From Pantoea cypripedii (GTDB taxonomy: Bacteria > Pseudomonadota > Gammaproteobacteria > Enterobacterales > Enterobacteriaceae), in assembly GCF_011395035.1 (NCBI RefSeq), contig NZ_CP024768.1, positions 3,571,865 to 3,635,864 on the forward strand: a stretch of 64,000 bases of DNA, in the 5' to 3' direction. Shown in pieces: positions 25,893-34,130 of this stretch. A model generated the notes under the pieces. It was not told the origin of the DNA. It searched no databases and saw nothing but the letters and a program-made list of their open reading frames with translations. Each line of letters opens with the position of its first letter. Position 1 is the stretch's first letter. Both the position numbers and the translations under genes were made by a program.

Positions 25893-26618
25893 TCAGCCAA
25901 GCATAATGCCGCCGTCCACCGCGATTTGTTGTCCGGTAATAAAATCGTTTTGCATCAAGAACAGATAAGCACTGGCAAGCTCGTCAATTTCCGCGGTACG
26001 GCCCAGTGGGATGATCCCGGCAAAATGCTGGCGGGTTTGTTCCACCTGCTCCGCCGCCTGCTGCCGCCAGAACGGCGTTACTGTCCAGGTCGGAGCGACG
26101 CAGTTGACGCGCGCTTTCGGAGCCAGCTCCACAGCCAGCCCCTGTGCCAGCGACACAATGCCCTGATTGCCGACATAGCTGGCACAGGCATGCTGGGCGC
26201 GACCACCGGTGCCCGCAGTAAAGGTCAGAGCCCCCCCTGCCCGCACTTTTTCTGCCGCCAGTTTGCCAATCAGCACATTGGTGAGGAATTTCGAGTAAAT
26301 CACTTTTTCAATCAGCGCCATATCGGCGGTAAGGAAGCCACCGCCCATGGCATCGCCAACCATAGAGACCAGATGATCAAACGCATCAAGCTGGCTAAAA
26401 GCCGCGCGCAGTGCATCGTGATCGTGGGCATCTACCGCGAGGGTCGCCACTTGTGCCCCCTGCTCCGCTAAGGTGTTTTGCGCCTGCGCAAGGCGTTCGG
26501 TGTTGCGTCCGAGCAGTGTCAGGCGCGCGCCCTCTGCTGCCGCCCGTTGTGCGACCGCAAAACCAATGCCGGAGCTGCCGCCAATCACCACCAGATGTTT
26601 GTCCTGCAATGCTGCCAT
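25893..26618 (-). CDS. SDR-like protein with degenerate active site
   Basis: A 241-residue protein with the SDR Rossmann fold. The cofactor motif VVIGGSSGIGFAVAQ is intact, and the C-terminal FLMQNDFITGQQIAVDGGI is normal. The catalytic region reads AGTGGRAQHACASYVGNQG: Tyr148 is present but the Lys four residues later is Gln152 and the Ser expected 13 residues before is Ala. ATG 26618 is chosen because AAGGAG precedes it. It sits 19 bases before the siderophore reductase gene and may be a binding or regulatory protein or an atypical reductase. Confidence 0.82.
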   Translation of the reverse strand: MAALQDKHLVVIGGSSGIGFAVAQRAAAEGARLTLLGRNTERLAQAQNTLAEQGAQVATLAVDAHDHDALRAAFSQLDAFDHLVSMVGDAMGGGFLTADMALIEKVIYSKFLTNVLIGKLAAEKVRAGGALTFTAGTGGRAQHACASYVGNQGIVSLAQGLAVELAPKARVNCVAPTWTVTPFWRQQAAEQVEQTRQHFAGIIPLGRTAEIDELASAYLFLMQNDFITGQQIAVDGGIMLG

Positions 26619-26628
26619 CGTCCGCTCC

Positions 26629-27072
26629 TTAGAATGAGGCCAGCGCTTCAGCGGCCTGCTCAGCCACCAGCGAATCATTAGCCCCGTGCGCGCCGCTCAC
26701 GCCAACCGCACCGATCACTTCGCCGTGTAACCACAACGGAATGCCGCCTTCGAGTGGCGTCACGCCTGGGGTGGCGAGGAAGCTGGGGCTGCCGCTATTG
26801 ATAAAGCTTTCGAACTCTTTCGAGGGGACGCGTAACAACGCGGCGGTGCGCGCTTTACCCTGTGCCACGCTCGGGCTGATGCCGATAGCCGCATCGCTGC
26901 GGTCAAGACTCACCAGCTCGCCAGCGCGATCCACTACCGCGACGCTGATATGCCAGCCATGTTGGGCCGCCGTTTGCAGAGCCGCAGTGATAACGGTGCG
27001 AGCCGCCGCCAGCGAAATCGAGTGGTAAGTCTGGGCCAGCGCTGCGCTGGTCGATTCAGGTTTTTTTTCCAT
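26629..27072 (-). CDS. GlcG/HbpS-like (DUF336) protein
   Basis: A 147-residue protein of the GlcG/HbpS family, some members of which bind heme or cobalamin. SISLAAARTVITAALQTAAQHGWHISVAVVDRAGELVSLDRSDAAIG and the C-terminal PLWLHGEVIGAVGVSGAHGANDSLVAEQAAEAL are characteristic. No signal peptide is seen, so it should be cytoplasmic. It is the first gene of the operon with the SDR-like protein, siderophore reductase and PadR regulator; a GAGG ribosome site precedes ATG 27072. A link to iron or heme handling is inferred from the operon. Confidence 0.85.
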   Translation of the reverse strand: MEKKPESTSAALAQTYHSISLAAARTVITAALQTAAQHGWHISVAVVDRAGELVSLDRSDAAIGISPSVAQGKARTAALLRVPSKEFESFINSGSPSFLATPGVTPLEGGIPLWLHGEVIGAVGVSGAHGANDSLVAEQAAEALASF

Positions 27073-27125
27073 TATTTTGCCTCGCGTCGGACGTCAGAAG
27101 CCCGCGCATGAATCAAATATGAAAG

Positions 27126-27140
27126 CGAAACTCATTCTCA
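27126..27140. promoter_or_regulatory. Fur-like box upstream of the siderophore reductase operon
   Basis: On the minus strand TGAGAATGAGTTTCG matches the 7-1-7 Fur pattern TGATAATnATTATCA at about ten of fourteen informative positions. It lies 54-68 bases upstream of the first gene, a normal place for a Fur operator, and the operon includes a ferric siderophore reductase. Confidence 0.5.
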
Positions 27141-27327
27141 TCTGACGCCGTCAGAATAGTTATGATATATCTTAAGTGCAATGCCGAAAAATGCTATTGC
27201 GCACAACTCGAAATATTCATTTACATCCGTTATGCATTGCCTGTCGTTTGACCGGCAGAAGGAGAACCGGCTGCCGCCATGATTCTCTTTATACTTAACG
27301 CGTTACCTCTATGGATAAGGAATCACT

Positions 27328-29043
27328 ATGGCCCGAAGGCTATTTCGTTTACTGGCTGGCGCATTAACGTCGCTGCTTTTTTCTCTGTTCTGGTTATCTT
27401 CGGCCCAGGCCGCACCATTATCCGTGGTGAAACCTGCGGTCAGCTGTGACAGCCTGCAACAATTCGATCTGACAACGATTGGCGGCAAAGGTAGCCGGGT
27501 TACCGCCGCGACCCTGACCACCATCAACCATACCGAATGGTGCAAAGTGGAAGGAACGCTGGCACCGGAGATTGGTTTTCGTCTGTTGCTGCCGACGCAG
27601 AGCTGGAATCAACGTTTCATGCAACTCGGCTGCGGCGGGCTGTGTGGCTCTATCAACCTGCAACCTGGGGCGGCAGCGGGTTGTGCACCGCTCAACAGCA
27701 ACGGTTTTGCCGTCGCCGCCACCGATATGGGCCATAAAGAGTCCGGGCAGGATTGGGGCAATGATCCACAGAAAAGACAGGATTTTGCCTGGCGTGGTCA
27801 GCATCTGACCGCCGTCGCCGCCAAAGCATTGATAGCCGCGTTTTATCAGCAAAAGGCGGCATGGTCGTACTTTAACGGCTGTTCCGATGGCGGACGCGAA
27901 GCCCTGATGGAAGCCCAGCGTTTCCCCGAGGACTTCAACGGCGTTATCGCCGGTGCGGCAGCGATGAACTTCCAGGTTCAGAACGCCATGTACCATGCCT
28001 GGCAGGTGGTGAGTAATCACGATGCTAACGGCAAGGCGCTGATCGTGGCACAGGATTTACCGCTGATCCACAAAGCGATACTGGCGCAGTGCGACGCGCT
28101 GGACGGGCAAAAAGATGGGCTGATTGCGGCACCGGAAGCCTGCCATCCCGATTTGAAGGTGCTGGCATGTAAGGCGAATCAGACGGAAAACTGCCTGAAT
28201 CCGGCACAACTTGGCGCACTGCATAAACTTTACGATGGTCCACGCGACAGCAAAACCGGTCAGCGTCTGATTGTCGGCGGGCCACAATATGGTTCTGAGC
28301 TGGCCTGGGAAGGTGTGTTTATCCCAGAGAAGGCTGATCAGCCGGTAATGAGCGAGATGATCTCGCTCGCCTCGCTGCGTTACGTCAACTTTAAGACCAA
28401 CCCGGCCCCCGACTTTGCGTTGAAAGATGTGAAGTTTGATGAAGCCACTTTCAAACAGCTCAGCGAACTGCATCCGCTGTATGACGCCACCAATCCCGAT
28501 CTGCGCGCCTTTGCTCAGGCCGGTGGCAAGCTGATTATCTGGCACGGCTGGGCCGATCCGCATATCTCCCCGCTCAACTCCATCGCCTATCACCAGGCGC
28601 TGGGTAAAGAGCTGGGCAACACCCAGCGTGACGCGTTTGAACGCCTTTATCTGCTGCCGGGTGTGTATCACTGTTCCAATGGTGAAGGCCCGAGTCTGGT
28701 GGATTTCCTGACGCCGATGATGAACTGGGTTGAAGACGGCAAAGCACCTGACGCCGTGGTGACGCATCAGGCCGCGCCGCAGCAGCACAACAGCTTTGGT
28801 CAGCCGACAGGAGCCGGTGGCAAGCCGCCAGTGATGATGCAACGTACCGATTTGCAGCTGGAAACCATTCCGGCCGGAGCCGCATCACGCCCGGTCTATC
28901 CGTACCCGGAGTATGCGGTCTGGAACGGTTCAGGGGATGAAAAACAGGCTGTCAATTATGTACGTAAAACGCTGCCTGTAATTCACAGCCATTACGCCTG
29001 GGCAGGCGAGGCGTTCTACCAGCCTTATCACTTCGCGCAATAA
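27328..29043 (+). CDS. Tannase/feruloyl esterase family hydrolase
   Basis: A 571-residue secreted esterase with a signal peptide ending near AQA. It carries the CS-D-HC motif of the tannase/feruloyl esterase family: Cys185-Ser186 in FNGCSDGGRE, Asp410 in WHGWADPHISP, and His448-Cys449 in VYHCSNGEGP, where the two Cys are expected to form a disulfide that joins Ser and His. The likely reaction is hydrolysis of gallate or ferulate esters from plant tannins or cell walls. It may feed gallate to the UbiD-like decarboxylase encoded at 22778-24259. A terminator follows. Confidence 0.9.
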   Translation: MARRLFRLLAGALTSLLFSLFWLSSAQAAPLSVVKPAVSCDSLQQFDLTTIGGKGSRVTAATLTTINHTEWCKVEGTLAPEIGFRLLLPTQSWNQRFMQLGCGGLCGSINLQPGAAAGCAPLNSNGFAVAATDMGHKESGQDWGNDPQKRQDFAWRGQHLTAVAAKALIAAFYQQKAAWSYFNGCSDGGREALMEAQRFPEDFNGVIAGAAAMNFQVQNAMYHAWQVVSNHDANGKALIVAQDLPLIHKAILAQCDALDGQKDGLIAAPEACHPDLKVLACKANQTENCLNPAQLGALHKLYDGPRDSKTGQRLIVGGPQYGSELAWEGVFIPEKADQPVMSEMISLASLRYVNFKTNPAPDFALKDVKFDEATFKQLSELHPLYDATNPDLRAFAQAGGKLIIWHGWADPHISPLNSIAYHQALGKELGNTQRDAFERLYLLPGVYHCSNGEGPSLVDFLTPMMNWVEDGKAPDAVVTHQAAPQQHNSFGQPTGAGGKPPVMMQRTDLQLETIPAGAASRPVYPYPEYAVWNGSGDEKQAVNYVRKTLPVIHSHYAWAGEAFYQPYHFAQ

Positions 29044-29050
29044 CCTCCTC

Positions 29051-29080
29051 AGCCGGGGCCACTAAGGTTCCGGCTTTTTT
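29051..29080 (+). terminator. Intrinsic terminator of the tannase gene
   Basis: A ten-pair stem AGCCGGGGCC/GGTTCCGGCT (two G-U pairs) with loop ACTAA is followed by six T residues, eight bases past the stop codon. Confidence 0.9.
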
Positions 29081-29157
29081 CTCCCCCCTGTGATTCCCCT
29101 TACATACACAGCTTTACACGTCGGAACTTGGCGATCGTATTAGCAACTGCTATAAAG

Positions 29158-29173
29158 TATAGCAATGGCTATA
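29158..29173. promoter_or_regulatory. MntR operator candidate upstream of sitA
   Basis: TATAGCAATGGCTATA is a 16-bp inverted repeat, with six-base arms, matching the core of the enterobacterial MntR box (ATAGCnnnGGCTAT). It lies about 35 bases upstream of the sitA start. MntR with Mn2+ would repress the transporter here. Confidence 0.75.
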
Positions 29174-29208
29174 TCGGGTCGTTTTTTAATCATGCTGAGG
29201 ATGGGTGT

Positions 29209-30111
29209 ATGAAAATGATAAGAGGAATATTGCTGTGCACGCTGCTGAGTACCGTGGTGATTCCCGGCGCTTTCGCCAGCGAGAAGTTCAGGGTGGTGAC
29301 CACCTTCACGGTTATCGCCGACATGGCCAAAAATGTCGCCGGAGATGCGGCGGACGTCAGCTCGATCACCAAGCCGGGTGCCGAAATCCATGAATATCAG
29401 CCCACCCCAGGCGACATCAAACGCGCTCAGGGGGCGCAGCTGATTCTCACCAATGGCCTGAATCTTGAACTATGGTTCCGCCGTTTTTATCAGCACTTAA
29501 AAGATGTGCCCGAAGTTATCGTTACACGCGGCGTGACGCCGATGGGCATCACCGAAGGCCCGTACAATGGCAAACCCAATCCCCATGCCTGGATGTCCCC
29601 CGACAATGCCTTGATTTATGTCGACAACATCCGCGATGCGCTGATGCATTACGATCCGGCCAATGCCGCGATATATCAGCGCAATGCCGAGACTTACAAA
29701 CAGAAAATCACCGCGACGCTGCTCCCGCTGCGCCAGCAAGTGGCACAAATCCCGGAAAATAAACGCTGGCTGGTATCGAGCGAAGGCGCATTTTCCTATC
29801 TGGCGCGCGACCTGGGGCTGAAAGAACTCTATCTGTGGCCGATCAATGCCGACCAGCAAGGCACGCCGCAACAGGTACGCCGCGTGATTGATCGCGTGCG
29901 GGAGCAGCACATCCCCGCAGTTTTCAGTGAAAGCACGGTATCCGACAAAGCGGCACGCCAGGTGGCACGGGAAACCGGAGCGCATTACGGCGGCGTGTTG
30001 TATGTCGATTCGCTCAGCCAGGCCAATGGCCCGGTCCCCACTTATCTCGACTTACTCAATGTCACCACCCGCACCCTGGTGCAGGGCATCAAAGACGGCA
30101 TGAAGGAGTAA
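29209..30111 (+). CDS. sitA: Mn/Fe ABC transporter substrate-binding protein
   Basis: A 300-residue periplasmic metal-binding protein of the cluster A-I family. The signal peptide ends at FAS, and the mature part begins EKFRVVTTFTVIADMAKNVAGD. Metal ligands are visible: His in EIHEYQPTP, His in NPHAWMSP, Glu in FSESTVSD and Asp in LYVDSLS. ATG 29209 is chosen because AGGA lies eight bases upstream. It heads the sitABCD operon for Mn2+ and Fe2+ import. Confidence 0.94.
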   Translation: MKMIRGILLCTLLSTVVIPGAFASEKFRVVTTFTVIADMAKNVAGDAADVSSITKPGAEIHEYQPTPGDIKRAQGAQLILTNGLNLELWFRRFYQHLKDVPEVIVTRGVTPMGITEGPYNGKPNPHAWMSPDNALIYVDNIRDALMHYDPANAAIYQRNAETYKQKITATLLPLRQQVAQIPENKRWLVSSEGAFSYLARDLGLKELYLWPINADQQGTPQQVRRVIDRVREQHIPAVFSESTVSDKAARQVARETGAHYGGVLYVDSLSQANGPVPTYLDLLNVTTRTLVQGIKDGMKE

Positions 30112-30115
30112 CGCT

Positions 30116-30937
30116 ATGACACAGGTCGCAGGCATTGCCGCATCCAGAGTGAGCGTCACCTACCGCAACGGGCACACCGCCCTGCGTGAAGCCAGTTTCA
30201 GCGTGCCGGGCGGTTCCATCGCTGCGCTGGTCGGGGTTAACGGCTCCGGGAAATCGACGCTGTTTAAAGCCGTGATGGGGTTTGTGCGGCTGGCGCAGGG
30301 GGAAATACGCATCCTCGGCATGCCAACGCGTCAGGCTTTACGGCGTAATCTGGTGGCCTACGTACCCCAGGCAGAAGAAGTTGACTGGTCTTTCCCGGTG
30401 CTGGTGGAAGATGTGGTGATGATGGGACGTTACGGCCATATGGGGATGCTGCGTATCGCCAAAGAACATGACCACGCCATGGTCAACGCTGCACTGGATC
30501 GCGTCGACATGCTGGCCTTACGTCATCGCCAGATTGGTGAACTCTCCGGCGGCCAGAAAAAACGCGTGTTTCTGGCGCGTGCTATCGCACAACAGGGCGA
30601 AGTGATTCTGCTTGATGAGCCGTTTACCGGCGTAGATGTGCAGACCGAAGCCAAAATCATCAGCCTGCTGCGGGAACTGCGCGATGAAGGGAAAACCCTT
30701 TTGGTCTCAACGCATAATCTCGGCTCAGTGACGGAGTTCTGCGACTACACGGTGATGGTGAAAGGCACGGTGCTGGCGAGCGGTCCGACGGCGACGACCT
30801 TCACCCAGCAAAATCTGGAACGCGCGTTTAGCGGCGTGCTACGCCATGTGGTGCTGAACGGTTCAGAAGAACGCATCATCACCGATGATGAACGTCCGTT
30901 CGTCGCACATCTGCCCCCCGGCAAACAGAGGGTCTGA
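30116..30937 (+). CDS. sitB: Mn/Fe ABC transporter ATP-binding protein
   Basis: A 273-residue ATPase. Walker A is GVNGSGKST, the Q-loop is in YVPQAEEVDWSFP, the signature is LSGGQKKRVFLARA, Walker B is VILLDEPFTGVD, and the switch His is in STHNLG. AEEVDWSFPVLVEDVVMMGRYGHMG is typical of manganese/zinc-type importers. It follows sitA by four bases and sitC follows by two. Confidence 0.94.
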   Translation: MTQVAGIAASRVSVTYRNGHTALREASFSVPGGSIAALVGVNGSGKSTLFKAVMGFVRLAQGEIRILGMPTRQALRRNLVAYVPQAEEVDWSFPVLVEDVVMMGRYGHMGMLRIAKEHDHAMVNAALDRVDMLALRHRQIGELSGGQKKRVFLARAIAQQGEVILLDEPFTGVDVQTEAKIISLLRELRDEGKTLLVSTHNLGSVTEFCDYTVMVKGTVLASGPTATTFTQQNLERAFSGVLRHVVLNGSEERIITDDERPFVAHLPPGKQRV

Positions 30938-30939
30938 CG

Positions 30940-31800
30940 ATGCAGCAACTCATAGAACCCTTTACCTACCAATATATGCTGAACGCCATGTGGGTCGCTG
31001 CGCTGGTCGGTGGCCTGTGCGCCTTTCTTTCCTGCTATCTGATGCTGAAAGGCTGGTCGCTGATTGGCGATGCGCTGTCGCATTCCATCGTACCCGGCGT
31101 GGCGGGCGCGTATATGCTCGGTTTGCCGTTTGCGCTCGGTGCCTTTCTTTCCGGTGGACTGGCGGCCAGCTGCATGCTGTTCCTTAACCAGCGTACCCGG
31201 TTAAAAGAAGACGCGATCATTGGCCTGATCTTCTCGTCTTTCTTCGGCCTCGGCCTGTTTATGGTGTCGCTTAACCCGACGGCGGTAAACATCCAGACCA
31301 TCGTGCTGGGCAACATTCTCGCCATCGCCCCCGCCGATATTCTGCAACTGACGCTGATTGGCGCAGTCTCCATCATCGTTTTGTTTTTTAAATGGAAAGA
31401 TTTACTGGTCACGTTTTTTGATGAGAACCACGCGCGTGCCATCGGCCTGCATCCAGGACGCCTCAAGCTGCTGTTTTTCACCCTGCTGGCACTGTCGACC
31501 GTCGCCGCGCTGCAAACCGTGGGGGCATTTCTGGTGATTTGTCTGGTGGTGACGCCGGGTGCAACCGCCTGGCTGCTGACCGATCGTTTTCCGCGCCTGT
31601 TAGCCATCGCTGTCGGCATTGGCAGCGTCACCAGCTTCCTCGGAGCCTGGGCCAGTTATTATCTGGATGGCGCCACGGGCGGTATCATCGTGGTGGCGCA
31701 AACGCTGCTGTTTTTGCTGGCGTTTATCTTTGCCCCGCAACAGGGATTGCTGGCGCAGCGGCGGCGTGCCCGAACTTCTTTGGAGGATGCCCAATGCTGA
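30940..31800 (+). CDS. sitC: Mn/Fe ABC transporter permease
   Basis: A 286-residue ABC-3 family permease with about eight hydrophobic helices. LSCYLMLKGWSLIGDALSHSIVPGVAGAYMLG and FLVICLVVTPGATAWLLTDRFPRLL are hallmarks. Its stop overlaps the sitD start by seven bases, and sitD is a paralogue, so the membrane channel is likely a SitC/SitD heterodimer. Confidence 0.94.
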   Translation: MQQLIEPFTYQYMLNAMWVAALVGGLCAFLSCYLMLKGWSLIGDALSHSIVPGVAGAYMLGLPFALGAFLSGGLAASCMLFLNQRTRLKEDAIIGLIFSSFFGLGLFMVSLNPTAVNIQTIVLGNILAIAPADILQLTLIGAVSIIVLFFKWKDLLVTFFDENHARAIGLHPGRLKLLFFTLLALSTVAALQTVGAFLVICLVVTPGATAWLLTDRFPRLLAIAVGIGSVTSFLGAWASYYLDGATGGIIVVAQTLLFLLAFIFAPQQGLLAQRRRARTSLEDAQC

Positions 31801-32636
31801 GTCTGCTGAGCGAACCTTTCCAGTTCGAATTTATGCGCCACGCGCTGCTGATTGCCGTGGTGGTCGCGATTCCCTGCGCTCTGCTGTCGGTGTTTCTGGT
31901 GCTAAAAGGCTGGGCGTTGATGGGAGATGCCATGAGCCATGCGGTCTTTCCCGGTATCGTGCTGGCGTGGATGCTGGGCCTGCCGCTGGCCGCCGGTGCC
32001 TTTGTTGCCGGGGTGTTTTGCGCGGTTGCCAGCGGTTTCCTGAAGGACAACAGCCGCATCAAGCAGGATACGGTGATGGGGATTGTCTTCTCCGGAATGT
32101 TCGCGGTCGGGTTGATTCTGTATATCGCCAGCAAACCAGAGGTCCATCTCGATCACATCCTGTTTGGCGACATGCTGGGCATCACGGTGGCAGACATGAT
32201 GCAAACCGGGATCATTGCCGCGGCGATTTTGCTGATAATGGCGGTGAAATGGCGGGATTTTTTGTTGTTTTGCTTCGATCAACAACAGGCGCAGGCCAGT
32301 GGACTCCCCACCCGCCTGTTGCATTATGGTCTGCTGTGCATGGTGGCGCTGACCATAGTGGCAACAATGAAAGCGGTCGGGATCATTCTGTCGGTTTCCC
32401 TGCTGATTGCACCAGGGGCGATTGCCCTGTTGCTGACGCGGCGCTTTTCACACGCGCTGCTGACGGCGGTAATCGTGGCCGTCGTGGTGTCGCTGGGTGG
32501 TGTGTATGGGTCGTTTTATCTGGACAGCGCCCCTGCTCCCACCATTGTGGTGCTGTTTGCGCTGGTGTTTATCGTCGCGTTTATCCGTGCCAGCCTGCTG
32601 GCACGCCGCTCAGAGCGGCAGACGCTGCAAACTTAG
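31794..32636 (+). CDS. sitD: Mn/Fe ABC transporter permease
   Basis: A 280-residue paralogue of SitC in the ABC-3 permease family. LLSVFLVLKGWALMGDAMSHAVFPGIVLAWMLGLPL and SLLIAPGAIALLLTRRFSHALL parallel the SitC motifs. GGAGG lies seven bases before ATG 31794. The frame runs open further upstream inside sitC, but MLSLLSEPFQFEFMRHALL is the typical SitD start. Its stop overlaps the convergent small gene by three bases. Confidence 0.94.
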   Translation: MLSLLSEPFQFEFMRHALLIAVVVAIPCALLSVFLVLKGWALMGDAMSHAVFPGIVLAWMLGLPLAAGAFVAGVFCAVASGFLKDNSRIKQDTVMGIVFSGMFAVGLILYIASKPEVHLDHILFGDMLGITVADMMQTGIIAAAILLIMAVKWRDFLLFCFDQQQAQASGLPTRLLHYGLLCMVALTIVATMKAVGIILSVSLLIAPGAIALLLTRRFSHALLTAVIVAVVVSLGGVYGSFYLDSAPAPTIVVLFALVFIVAFIRASLLARRSERQTLQT

Positions 32637-32842
32637 TTTTGCAGCGCGTCGCGATGACCACACTCCATCATCCCGCCATCGTTCTGCGGTAATGGGTTAT
32701 CACCCGAAATTTCATGCTGCTGGCAGGTCTGATGCGGATGCAGACCGGCTGGCGGTGAGAACGGTTCGGAGAGCTGAGCGCTGGCAATAGCCGAAAACGC
32801 GGTCAGCGCTGTCACAAGGAACAACGGTAAAAGTCGCATCAT
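32633..32842 (-). CDS. Small secreted protein of unknown function
   Basis: A 69-residue protein with a clear signal peptide (MMRLLPLFLVTALTAFSAIASA) and a short mature part of about 47 residues rich in Pro, His and Gln with two Cys (QTCQQHE and MMECGHRD). AGAGAAG upstream of the ATG gives a ribosome site. I do not recognise the family. It converges on sitD with a three-base overlap of stop codons. The His and Cys residues could bind metal, but that is only a guess from composition. Confidence 0.6.
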   Translation of the reverse strand: MMRLLPLFLVTALTAFSAIASAQLSEPFSPPAGLHPHQTCQQHEISGDNPLPQNDGGMMECGHRDALQN

Positions 32843-32977
32843 TTTTCTTCTCTTTGGGGTCCGGGATGGACCTGGAATGCAGGTGATTATTCAGCCTGAT
32901 TCGGGGGCGTCAGGGTTTTACGCGGGGGATCAGGTTTCAATGAAGAATTTTACGCCGCTTATGGCGATGATTTTATA

Positions 32978-33013
32978 AAATCGTGCGGTTTATCACAGAC
33001 TACCGCACGATTT
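32978..33013. terminator. Bidirectional hairpin downstream of the Rob-like gene
   Basis: A 12-bp perfect inverted repeat (AAATCGTGCGGT/ACCGCACGATTT) with a 12-base loop lies five bases past the end of the AraC/Rob-like gene. The A/T ends of the stem give a short U-run in either direction. Confidence 0.6.
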
Positions 33014-33018
33014 ATGCA

Positions 33019-33885
33019 TTATCCGGCAGTAACCGGGATAAAAAAGGTGCCGAACAGACGATCCGGCGTGCTGTTTTGCAGATCAAGGCGCAGTAAATCC
33101 TTACCCTGACGGCGTGCCACGCCCAGCGCGGGCAGATGGACGTAATACATGTCGGAAGTAAAGGCGTTGATGTGTTCCGGCGAGCCCTGCCAGTCCACTT
33201 CCGCATATAAACCGCTTTCACCCGTCCAGTTCACGGCATTACGCGGCAGGACATCGCCATGCTGGCTCTCCAGCGCCTGGAACAGGCTAATGTGCTGCTG
33301 ATCGGCAGACCCTTCTCCGGGGCTGAACTGAAAGCCCAGCCAACCTTTGCTGGCATGCTGTCCGGCAAAGGCGACGAAGTCACGCGCATGCTGTGCCACC
33401 ACATGGCCATGATCATGAATGAACTCACCAAAGCGGCATTCCCATTCGATCACTTCTCCGCTGAGTTGCAGCTCCGGTTTCTCTGACAGTCGCACGTCAA
33501 CCCAGCGATGTCGGGTAGTAATGCGGCTGTGGAAGTCTTTCAGCTGGAGTTCCGGGATGCGACGAAACGCGCCGGGAGTCAGCGAAAAATGGTTTTTGAA
33601 CACCCGGGTAAAATTCTGCTGGTTATCAAAACCAAAGCGCACGGCGATATCAATCAGCGGCATACGCGTCAGACGCAGCGCCATCGCCGACATGGTCAGG
33701 CGACGCTTGCGGGTGTAGGACGCCAGCGTTTGTCCGGTCATTTCTTTGAACATGCGTTGCATGTGCCATTTGGAATAACCGGATTTCAGGCTAATCAGAT
33801 CGATGTTGAGGTCGTCGGTCAGGTTCGCTTCAATCCAGTCCACCAAATCGTCGATGTACTGTTGTTTCAGATTCAGGCTAAGCAT
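33019..33885 (-). CDS. AraC family regulator, Rob-like
   Basis: A 288-residue regulator with an N-terminal AraC/XylS double helix-turn-helix (LVDWIEANLTDDLNIDLISLKSGYSKWHMQRMFKEMTGQTLASYTRKRRLT; ALRLTRMPLIDIAVRFGFDNQQNFTRVFKNHFSLTPGAFRR) and a C-terminal effector-like domain of about 170 residues. This order and length are those of Rob (289). It differs from Rob enough that I would call it a Rob/SoxS-type paralogue rather than Rob itself. It would bind mar/sox/rob-type boxes and affect efflux or stress genes. Confidence 0.85.
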   Translation of the reverse strand: MLSLNLKQQYIDDLVDWIEANLTDDLNIDLISLKSGYSKWHMQRMFKEMTGQTLASYTRKRRLTMSAMALRLTRMPLIDIAVRFGFDNQQNFTRVFKNHFSLTPGAFRRIPELQLKDFHSRITTRHRWVDVRLSEKPELQLSGEVIEWECRFGEFIHDHGHVVAQHARDFVAFAGQHASKGWLGFQFSPGEGSADQQHISLFQALESQHGDVLPRNAVNWTGESGLYAEVDWQGSPEHINAFTSDMYYVHLPALGVARRQGKDLLRLDLQNSTPDRLFGTFFIPVTAG

Positions 33886-34130
33886 TTCTGTGATGATCGA
33901 AAGGAAGTGGGTGACGCAGAATTTGCGTTATCGGTCACATAAATATAACAAAAACGTATTACCAATGTAAGGAAGAGTAAAGAAAGCGTAACGGGAAAAG
34001 CATTAATTGCTTAGTTAGCTAATTTTTACGCAGGCAACGATATGATTGCTTACCGGGTCGCCATTAATGGCGACCCTACGTCTGTAGGGTGCGGATTTAT
34101 CCGCACCAGGTAAAATCGCATCCGAATGTC
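33886..34130. other. Intergenic region with a family B hairpin pair
   Basis: About 245 bases between the start of the Rob-like gene and the end of the small bd oxidase subunit gene. It holds the Rob-like promoter region and, at 34056-34107, two family B hairpins with stems GGTCGCCAT/ATGGCGACC and GGTGCGGAT/ATCCGCACC separated by a short spacer. No other gene was seen. Confidence 0.7.
34056..34107. repeat. Family B hairpin pair
   Basis: Copies at 34056-34079 and 34084-34107 face each other (CCCTAC, four bases, GTAGGG). They lie downstream of the cytochrome bd operon and may end or stabilise its transcript. Confidence 0.85.

Noticed and set aside
25359..26471. A 370-codon open frame on the plus strand
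   Set aside because: It runs antisense across the siderophore reductase and the SDR-like gene, both supported by motifs and ribosome sites.
31539..31793. Upstream extension of the sitD frame into sitC
   Set aside because: The true start at 31794 has GGAGG with proper spacing and gives the normal SitD N-terminus; the extension is out-of-frame sitC sequence.
31619..32692. A 357-codon frame overlapping sitC and sitD
   Set aside because: It is another reading frame of the conserved permease genes with no family motif.
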